From Endomychus coccineus (taxonomy: Eukaryota > Arthropoda > Insecta > Coleoptera > Endomychidae), in contig OY294067.1 in the NCBI GenBank assembly GCA_958510875.1, forward strand, positions 279,763,242 to 279,827,241: a stretch of DNA of 64,000 bases, read 5' to 3'. The notes beneath the pieces are model-generated. The model was not told the DNA's origin, did not search any database, and saw only the letters and a program-made list of their open reading frames with translations. The translations under genes were made by a program, and so were the position numbers. Below, piece by piece: positions 55,120 through 64,000 of this stretch. Position 1 is the stretch's first letter, and each line of letters starts with the position of its first letter.

Positions 55120-55710
55120 GTGATAGTTTTGTTAATTAGAATAAAGTTTTCATTAGTTTGTTGCTAGTCTTTTAGTATGTTTTTTCAGGCAAATCCCCTA
55201 ATTTTGGCACATAATCCCTTTGACATTTCACTCATCAATTTCAGATAAACTGACATTGATTCTTAAAAAAAAATTTTTTTATCTAATATCAAATATACCT
55301 ATACATTAATATTTAATATCTTGAAACTTGGATTGTTATTGATGTATTTGGCAATTCTGAACCTGCTATTCAAATCTAAGTGAATTTTTTCTTGAAATTC
55401 TACATGAATTCTTCTTTTCAATTGTAGAATACAGCAAATAGTTGGTGCCTTGAGAAAAATCCAGTTTTCTATAACGGGTATTCCAGCTTGGTTCGAAAGC
55501 AGGTTAAAAATAGGGTGTCCTTTATTCAGATAGGTACATTGTTGGAATCTTCAAGAAATCGTCATTCAACCATTTATTCAATTGTATTTACACAAACCAT
55601 CAGCTTGGTTTGTGGAAGAAGATATTTGAAATTTAACAATAGAAATATAAACAAACAATGATTGCAATCACAAAACAATTGAATAACTTACTTTCTTCTA
55701 AGGATAAATT
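55120..55710. other. Intergenic, nothing recognised
   Basis: AT-rich spacer between the fold-back and the 3' end of NVL. Confidence 0.5.
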
Positions 55711-55715
55711 GATTG

Positions 55716-55721
55716 TTTATT
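55716..55721 (-). terminator. Possible NVL poly(A) signal
   Basis: AATAAA on the - strand, ~195 bp after the NVL stop codon. Position is reasonable, but such hexamers are common in AT-rich DNA. Confidence 0.3.
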
Positions 55722-55914
55722 CATATTTATGATTAAAATAGTAATATACGTACATGTCCACACTTCATCATTCACGTTTTCAAACTAAATCATTGTTCTT
55801 AATTAATATACTCACGATTACAACTGTAAATAGTAATTCCTTAAAAAATTAATACAAATAAAACAATGAGAAGTATTCACCGATACCATTGCGTAAAAAA
55901 ATTCAAGTGTCCAG

Positions 55915-55998
55915 TTAAGACAGTTCCATTTCTTCAACATCGGTCTTTTGAGGTGCTGCTGTATATACTTTACGCAATTTCTCGTAATGTTTCTGATC
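55915..55998 (-). CDS. NVL: NVL, last exon and stop
   Basis: Acceptor TTATTGCAG then DQKHYEKLRKVYTAAPQKTD and VEEMELS, with TAA at 55917-55915. The DQ-x-x-YE-x-L pattern is the end of NVL family proteins (human NVL has a comparable short basic end after SKKDQ). Phase 0 with the preceding exon. Found because the ORF upstream ends at a donor; too short to stand out on its own. Confidence 0.85.
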   Translation of the reverse strand, partial: DQKHYEKLRKVYTAAPQKTDVEEMELS

Positions 55999-57366
55999 CT
56001 GCAATAAATAACAACATTTCAGCGAAAGAGAAACACTTTTCTTTACGCTTTAAAGTAAAGAACTATTGTAACGGTTTCGCCGTTACGTGTTTTAAAGAAT
56101 ACTGTAATGAACAGATTAAGATTTCTTTTCGGTTAGGAAACTTGTCATATGATATCTCAGAGACATCTGTGCGTTCAATAACATCGATTATTGAAATTAG
56201 TTGCCGCATGTTCGATAGCGCGAGTATCGCGAGGTGGGTAGATATTAGATCGGAAGTCTAAAACGGTCATTGTCGTGACAGTGTTGATAGAGGTACGTTG
56301 ATTTTCAATAACTTTTTGTTTTTTAGTCATTTCTTAAATTTTGCTATTGAAATATAATTAACCTCAGGGACAATTTAATTTGATCTGTTTCTGTAATTAG
56401 AATTCTGGATGTTCAGTCCCTGAACGGGTAATATTTCAGTGGAAGTAATTATCATCTTACCTTACGGCACTTCACACAATCAATTTGTATCTAGCATATT
56501 TCAATGATAATCTTTTTCATCTCTGCATAAATATTTGTAATTTTTATACGTAGACAATCTAACGAGACTTAGGCAGATTACAGTGACAGTATTTTCTTGT
56601 ACCCTTTGTGTTTAACCCCACAATTAGCACGTGGTAGTTTCGAGTAATTTTTTTGAATCGCCATTTTGTAGACCTGGTTCATGAGAACGCAGGGTATGTC
56701 TTATCAGACTTAAAACGTGCAATAAATATTGTTCGGGTATCATAAAGTAGGTATTCAATTACTGCTTATTGAGTACGTAATAATCACGTCTGCTATGCTC
56801 ATTCAGAGTTTAGTATACATTACAGACAGCAATCCTTATGTGCAAATCAATTCAAGTAATTGAGATGTTATGCTAATTGACAAATTACGAATTATTAATC
56901 ATTATTCTTTCATATTTGTGAATATTCAAAATTCAATTTTATTTTATGTAATACCAAAATTGTAATTTATTTATATTATCATTCACCAGGAATAAATCAA
57001 ATTGTTAAGTTGGACTTGTATTATTTTTCTGAATATCCATCAACTATCATCCATCTCGTAGTGCCTGTATTCTTGACTGTGAATTCATTTTTTTTGTGGT
57101 TTAATATTAAGCAGTTGGCGCTCAAGGCAATTCACAAGTCTAGAATCACAGGGCACGTTTCACTACGAGCCCTGAGACTAATTATTTTAATTTGAGCTAG
57201 TTGGGCAATTAAAAACCGACGCAAAGCGGTCCGTTTCACTATGGAAAATACATATTCTACATGTACATGTTAAATCATACAATGGGGACATATTGAGAAT
57301 AGTTAGAATTAGAATCACGAATTTTATTTGAATAACTTTCTCTTTGTGAAAGAAAACTGGACTCAC
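55999..57366. other. NVL intron, nothing recognised
   Basis: No element assigned. A GC-richer patch (57110-57240) holds CACTACGAGCCCTGAGAC and may be a MITE. Confidence 0.45.
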
Positions 57367-57594
57367 CTTGTCTGTAACTGAAGGCCTAATCTTAGCAATA
57401 GCTTTCTGAAAATGATCTCTCGAAATCGTGATAGCCTGTTGTAAGTTACCAGTCATCATGACTTCTCTTAATGCAAATGTGGCAGCTTCTCTAACCAAAG
57501 CAGCCAAATCAGCACCAGTGTACCCCTGACATTGTTCCGACGCTCCAATGACATCCAGATCTACGTCAGGAGCTAACAATGGCTTCGAACCGTT
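57367..57594 (-). CDS. NVL: NVL exon: C-terminal lid of second AAA domain
   Basis: Acceptor TTCTTTACAG, then NGSKPLLAPDVDLDVIGASE and CQGYTGADLAALVREAATFA: the sensor-2 helical region of an AAA ATPase (YTGADLxALVREA). FQKAIAKIRPSVTDK precedes the GTGAGT donor. 76 codons, phase 0 at both ends. It aligns with the region after KTITK in human NVL. Confidence 0.93.
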
Positions 57595-59399
57595 CTGTAA
57601 AGAATTGTAAATAATCAAATTCATCATAATGCTACAGTTGTACAGCGTTTACGTTTAAAACCATTCAAAACGAATAGTGAAATGTGAATAAAAGAATTGA
57701 ATAGGATAAAAAATATGGCAATCAATAATAGATACACCAAGATGATCAGATTGCAGAGCCAAATGTCAATAAGAAAGCTCAAAACTATCCAGACAACCTT
57801 TTTGCCCTGCTCAACCGATAGATAAAAATTCTCTTATCAGTCAAGTCTCTTCCAGGGCTTCACTCGTGTCTACGTCCTGCCCCACACAAAAAAATACACG
57901 AACTACAAGAAACTTTTTGATCATATTATACGGAACCGTATAGTATCAACCCCTTATCGGGAGCCATAAAGAAAATCACTTTGTTTGCGACAATTGGAAC
58001 ATTTCGAAAGGCAAAAACTCGAAGAAGCAAACAAGAATCGATGAAATAAAAATTTCAAGAATTTCACAGTAGCATTTTTGATAAAATTAGGCATTTTGAA
58101 ATTGCCATGTACTAATGTCTTTGGTTTCAAAAAAATTTGGACAAAAAAGTTCCTGATATTGAAGTGACGCCTTCATTTGTAATTTGGATCGAGGTGGTTT
58201 GAAATGGCCAAAGATATAACTATAGAAGTTAAGTTATAACAAATATAATTTTTTTTAATGTTTAAAATTGGAATAAGTGTAAGGTTCGACTTTCTTTTTC
58301 AAATGTAAGTAACAATAAAATGATTTTAGCCGTGGAAATTTCGAAAAACAAGGATATGACATTTAACACATGTGACAACTGTAGGCTTTATAGATAAAAA
58401 TTAATCTAAAGTTGTATTGCACATTTTTCTAATCTATTTTAAAATAATTATTGCAAAAACAAAAACCTAGAGCAATCTAATAAATATTCCTTGAAACAGA
58501 GAGTTGTGAAAATCTTAGCAGTGAATAAGTTAACATCTACCTAATTTTTGTTTTTAAGGAAAGTTAAAGGTTAAATTTCGTACCTTATATACCAAAATTA
58601 AGCTATTAGGTGTGTTCCTAAGACTGTTGTAGTATAGGAATCTTCCATCCCTATACGAGATTATCTAAAATCCCCAAATCATAGAATGCGACCTTATTTC
58701 TATTAGTAATGTTATTAAGCATATATTGATAACTCATAACTGACCCACTAACAATATGTTTACTGTTATATATTGTTTAGCACAAGATAACCTTGACATA
58801 CAGAACAGGGTATCTCGAGGTAGTTATTGAGGAATCGATGTATATGCATCACATTAAATTATTATATATATCATAAGTAGAGCATAGGCATATCATATTG
58901 TAATCAGAAATCATTGTATCATTTAACTCATCGTGTACATTAGTATTTGTACTGTTATTATTTCGTAGAGCAAGACATTAAGTTCGTAATGACGTCGACA
59001 TCTACATTAAGTAAAGTATAGCTTTTATAAGTGTGTGTTTCAATTCCTATGCTTCCACCAGGACCACGGGTCAGCTTAGGGCAAACCGCCCGACTTTAAG
59101 AGCTGATCCTCACACTGTGATTGATATACTTTATTTACATTTCTATTATTACGTATTTTTGTTTTACATTAATTTCCGATTATAATTTTATTAATGACCA
59201 GTGACCACCAATTACCATAATGTAGCATGCATTCCGAACTTCTTTTTTGTCGCAATTTAATAATAATTTCATTTGTAAGTATGCGGTATTTGAAAGTGGA
59301 CATCGCAGGTTACCTCAGGTAAGGAATTTCAAGTAGCGAAGACCTGGAGAGGGAATTTTTTGGGAGGTTGGATTTGAAGGGCTGCTTCAACTTTAGCGA
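57595..59399. other. NVL intron, nothing recognised
   Basis: AT-rich; a GC-richer stretch at 59045-59110 (ACCACGGGTCAGCTTAGGGC) has the look of a repeat but was not matched to anything. Confidence 0.4.
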
Positions 59400-60030
59400 G
59401 TGACCTGTTAATCTATCATCATTATTCAATACAAACAAGCTAGATAAGTCTAGAGAATAATGGTTCGAGAAGATTTTATGTGTCGTAATGAGATCTCCTC
59501 GTATACGTCAAGCCAAGTCTTCGCATACCTTCGTTGTATGAGATGTAGTAGAAGCCGTTTACCGCTTTGGTAGATATATAATGTTGCAGTACTCCAAAAA
59601 AAAGGTCGGATATAGGATCTGAATAGTGTTAAAAACAGCTGTGAAGACTGCCTTTGGAAACTTTTCATAAGAACGTAAAGTACTGAATTAACATGCTTGC
59701 AAACTGTGGTAACGTGTTCGCTCCAATTGAGATTGCTTGTAATTATGACGCCAAGATCGTTTTGTGATGTGACCTGATTCAGTGGAGAATTGTTTATGTT
59801 ATATTGGAGGTGTAGATTGTTTTTCCCGAGGTGAAGAACGCTGCATTTGGATAAATTTAGAGGGATGCAGCAAGTCTGATTCCAGAAGAATATGGATTCA
59901 AGATTTGCCTGTATTAGAGCAGCTTACTGGATTCTCAGAAATTTTGGAGTCATTCGTATAAGAAGAGAATACCGATTTAATCAGATATTGAAGGTTGAAG
60001 AATTTGAGGAATTATATCGTAGTTGATAAC
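59400..60030 (-). pseudogene. Non-LTR retrotransposon remnant in NVL intron
   Basis: On the - strand: NLSKCSVLHLGKNNLHLQYN (~59810-59870), NDLGVIITSNLNWSEHV (~59715-59765), then LFLTLFRSYIRPFF (~59600-59640) and KRLLLHLIQRRYAKTWLDVY (~59505-59565). These match the region after the RT core (K-x-x-xMH-x-G ... DLGVxI...L-W-x-H ... LYK-x-xVRPxLEYxxxIW ... L-x-x-VQRR-TK). Several frames, no catalytic core preserved. Confidence 0.7.
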
Positions 60031-60140
60031 TAATTTCGAGGATGCCACTATGTGGTGAAACAATTGTTCATGTACAGTTATTGAAATGTACATTTGTGTT
60101 TTATTCACATTTTACCATTCATATGGCAAGCATCACTTAC

Positions 60141-60347
60141 CTTTGTGATGGTCTTGAGAATATCTGCTCTATCTGACGGTGACGGCAATCCGACGTAAAG
60201 AATCTTATCCATGCGACCTGGTCTCAGAACGGCCGGATCTACAATGTCTGGTCGATTCGTCGCCGCTAAAAGGTAAACTCCATTTCTGCCTTCGACACCA
60301 TCCATTTCGGTGAGCATTTGATTCACCACACGCATCGTTGGTCCAGA
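60141..60347 (-). CDS. NVL: NVL exon: second AAA domain, SRH and arginine finger
   Basis: [20 protein letters not shown] then [20 protein letters not shown] and [15 protein letters not shown]: the second region of homology of AAA ATPases, with sensor-1 Asn (ATNRPD) and the arginine-finger context (LRPGRMDK). Ends DILKTITK before GTAAGT. 69 codons, phase 0 at both ends. Confidence 0.95.
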
Positions 60348-60532
60348 CTGTAAACCCCAAATGAGCTCAGAACGTTGAAAATATAATTGGATTCAAAATT
60401 TAGTGTTCTAATATAAAGAACATCAAACTTTTTGAAAACCAAATAATATTATTCGACTACATAAATTACTATAACCGTCATCAACATGGACCAGCATTTG
60501 TTATATTTGTAATTGGATAAATGAATAAATAC

Positions 60533-60655
60533 CTCTCTGGAATCAGATCGCTTTGGACAAAGAGCATCCACCTCATCGAAAAATATGACGCAAGGAGCTG
60601 AATTTCTCGCCCTTTCAAAACATATTCGCACTGCTCTCTCACTTTCACCAACATA
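60533..60655 (-). CDS. NVL: NVL exon: second AAA domain, Walker B
   Basis: [20 protein letters not shown] then [30 protein letters not shown] is the Walker B motif whose Asp/Glu coordinate Mg and activate water. 41 codons between TCCACAG and GTATTT. Continuous with exons on both sides at protein level. Confidence 0.95.
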
Positions 60656-60705
60656 CTGTGGACAAAAAATAAATTACAGTAATCGTAAAATGTACATACA
60701 CATTA

Positions 60706-61987
<1,282 letters not shown>

Positions 61988-62943
61988 GGGATATCAAAAA
62001 TTATCTTGGTCAAGGGTGGTTGAGGAATCTAAAACGTGTGTCTTACTTTACGTTTGAAATAATTATGTCATAATTAATTTGAAGTTTCTAAAAGTGCCAA
62101 ATTTCGCAATTTTATACGAATATTGCAACACTCAGAAGTCTTTAGCGCTTTGGACTCCGGGATTTTCACGTGGCCTATCGAAATTAGAAGGTTCGAATTA
62201 TCTAAAAACATAATTGCATGAACGCCAGACGTCCTATGTAATTAGCTACGAACGAAATTATTTTGACATATGCCTCGAGGAGCTCGCTGCGCGTATGTAT
62301 AGTTTATACATTTTACCTCGGTCTTGTTAATTTGGGGCCGTTTCTTGCCTCGTGCGACCGGCGCCAGCTGCAATAAAGTGTTTTTGGCTATGGGCCGCTA
62401 GCTTTTACCCGCTTGATGTATATTTTTGTCGCGAGAAAATTCCCTTTGGTACTTCGCACGTTAGACGCGCGTAGCTGAGATCTGAGGATAGCACAAACTG
62501 TTTTAATTAAATTTTCCTATTTAATGGATATTTATCGAAAAAAAAAGGGCCGTCGGGCACGGCCCGAGACTAAATCTAACTACATGGAGCGAAAACGGCA
62601 CACGAAAAGTCGTCGTAAAGCCGTATTCGGTACAACCAGTTTGCACTTTTCTAACTCGCGTGCTACGGGCTTCTCACGTGAACGTCATTCGAAAAAATTA
62701 ACTATTTCAAAACAATTTTTGACCCGGATTGTGGCTATCACGACCTCTGAAAAGGTTCAAAGTTCACATAATTATTTCATAGTTTGTAGTTCATTATTGT
62801 TTTACAACTGAAATAAATAGGTATGAAATTTGTAGGTTATTGATGATGTCAGTGTGACAGTGACATAATTATTTCAAACGTAAAGTAAGACACACGTTTT
62901 AGATTCCACAACCACCCTTGACCAAGATAATTTTTGATATCCC
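61988..62943. mobile_element. Fold-back element, ~956 bp, ~80-bp terminal inverted repeats
   Basis: GGGATATCAAAAATTATCTT + GGTCAAGGGTGGTTG... at 61988 is matched in reverse by ...CAACCACCCTTGACC + AAGATAATTTTTGATATCCC ending at 62943; pairing continues to TGACATAATTATTTCAAACG. It lies within the NVL intron between 60882 and 63077. The interior (62280-62700) is unusually CpG-rich for this window, with a GGGCCGT-CGGGC-ACGGCCC hairpin near 62548. No target duplication found. Confidence 0.7.
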
Positions 62944-63076
62944 AGAATTATCTAAAGGTACGCTAGGTGAGTTAATTCCATGAACAGAATTGGCCTTGGT
63001 TTATCCATATAGGAATACTACATACTATTTATTATAAATAAATAAGTAATAGCCTATGAATGTAGTCTTCACTTAC

Positions 63077-63644
63077 CAAAATAGCCATTTGAAGTTCTTC
63101 TCTGATGTCCCTCAAAGAGCCTACATCATCCCATGTAACATCTGGAACAGTGGCAAATCCTTCTCTTTTTGCTGATGGTTGGACATGTTTCGTTGCTTCT
63201 ATGAAGTCTTCTAGTGTTATTTTCAAAGAACTCAACTGATTTTGTTTGAGTGGAGTTTTATCGTGTAACAAAGAAAGGACTTCTTCTAGCGGTGTTAAAG
63301 GTTTACTCAAAACGGGAGATGTAACTTCTGACAATATGTCTATCTGATCGGATATAGCACCATTAACGATTTTCTCCGGCGATTTCGGCGGAATAGATTC
63401 CGTTGAACCTTTACCATCATCATCAATTATTAGAACTGGACTTTCAGAGCTCTTTTTCAATTCAATTCCCATTTCATGGGCAGGCTCCTTAACGTCATCA
63501 TCAACAATAATTTCTAAGTCACTTTTATTGGCATCATTGCTTGTATTATCAACTGTTACAACATCAATTTTATTCTCTTCTATTTGTTTCTTAAAGGCAG
63601 ATTCCTGTTCAACCTTGTGTTCTACTTGAATTTGTTTGAATAAT
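63077..63644 (-). CDS. NVL: NVL exon: end of first AAA domain, acidic linker, start of second
   Basis: Follows a TTTTTTAG acceptor; the codon AG|A is completed from the previous exon. [14 protein letters not shown] begins the region after the first AAA lid. Then comes a long acidic, low-complexity linker ([23 protein letters not shown]), and [20 protein letters not shown] leading to [20 protein letters not shown], the conserved start of the second AAA module. Ends ATTTTG before GTAAGT. 189 codons; the linker is the divergent part of the protein, as in other NVLs. Confidence 0.93.
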
Positions 63645-63719
63645 CTAAAAAACAAAAAGGAAAATATACCCACATGCTACTTCCTAAATTAAAAAAAAAT
63701 TTTCAAAGTAATATCTTAC

Positions 63720-64000
63720 CTATTCACAGCTATCATAGCAGCTTCCCTCACCAAAGACATTAAATCAGCACCAACAAAACCAGGGGTATATTTTGCTACA
63801 GTTGCATAATCAAAATCACCAGATAATTTCAATTTTGCAGTGAGAGTTTTCAAAATATCTAATCTGGACTTTTCATTCGGAATCCCCAAACTTATTTCCC
63901 TATCAAAACGCCCAGCCCTCCTCAGTGCTGGATCAATAGAATCAGGACGATTCGTTGCTCCTATTACCAATACTTTATCAGCATTTACGTTCTGATTTAG
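63720..64000 (-). CDS. NVL: NVL exon (runs off the right edge): first AAA domain SRH and lid
   Basis: The exon is open to the window edge. [20 protein letters not shown] then [20 protein letters not shown]: second region of homology and arginine finger ([10 protein letters not shown]) of the first AAA module. [20 protein letters not shown] is the lid helix. Ends ATAG before GTAAGA, splitting an Arg codon with the next exon. The promoter, N-terminal domain and first Walker A/B are outside the window. Confidence 0.93.

Noticed and set aside
62524..62811. 95-codon basic frame starting MDIYRKKKGRRAR
   Set aside because: Lies inside a fold-back element in an NVL intron. No known domain; the basic bias comes from a CpG-rich repeat.

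Overview
The window looks like one piece of an AT-rich, intron-bearing, transposon-laden insect genome. Two conserved host genes can be read and they face each other tail to tail. On the + strand are the last four coding exons of an alpha/beta-type syntrophin (27155-42683, stop at 42681). On the - strand is the nuclear AAA ATPase NVL (Drosophila smallminded, yeast Rix7), running in from the right edge and ending at 55915, with seven exons visible. The 5' parts of both genes lie outside what I can recognise. The order (a beetle or another insect) cannot be fixed from sequence alone; the mobile-element set (Ty3/gypsy, mariner, hAT, Penelope, a Crypton-like tyrosine recombinase, many non-LTR fragments) points to an arthropod.

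Layout. 1-1060: broken non-LTR reverse-transcriptase tail split by a 262-bp hAT-type MITE. 1828-2840: a fold-back element with hammerhead-like arms and a hairpin MITE. 3490-5522: non-LTR remnant, short repeats and an LTR-like repeat. 7660-12366: a 4.4-kb Ty3/gypsy element on the - strand lying between two pieces of a mariner. 14940-17690: a ~94-bp satellite with a 187-bp dimeric higher-order unit, interrupted by a hairpin with a hammerhead-ribozyme-like core. 18614-26620: a hAT-like element, a Tc1-like/THAP-like fragment and four non-LTR fragments. 27155-42683: syntrophin exons, with introns packed with non-LTR, hAT, mariner and a Crypton-like element. 42684-55914: intergenic, with a hAT-like element, a Penelope-like remnant with hammerhead arms, a 500-bp palindrome and a 2.7-kb fold-back. 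55915-64000: NVL, with one intron holding a non-LTR remnant and another a ~950-bp fold-back.

The two host genes have unrelated jobs: syntrophin is a membrane scaffold of the dystrophin complex, NVL acts in nucleolar 60S ribosome assembly. There is no sign that they are co-regulated. The most interesting signals are (i) four separate inverted-repeat loci that carry hammerhead-like cores (CTGANGA ... GAAAC), one of them next to a Penelope GIY-YIG endonuclease tail, and (ii) a tyrosine-recombinase element bounded by matching inverted 18-mers and GTGAGAAA palindromes that ends 31 bp before the last syntrophin exon. All functional statements on these are inference from sequence reading; nothing was searched or folded by computer.
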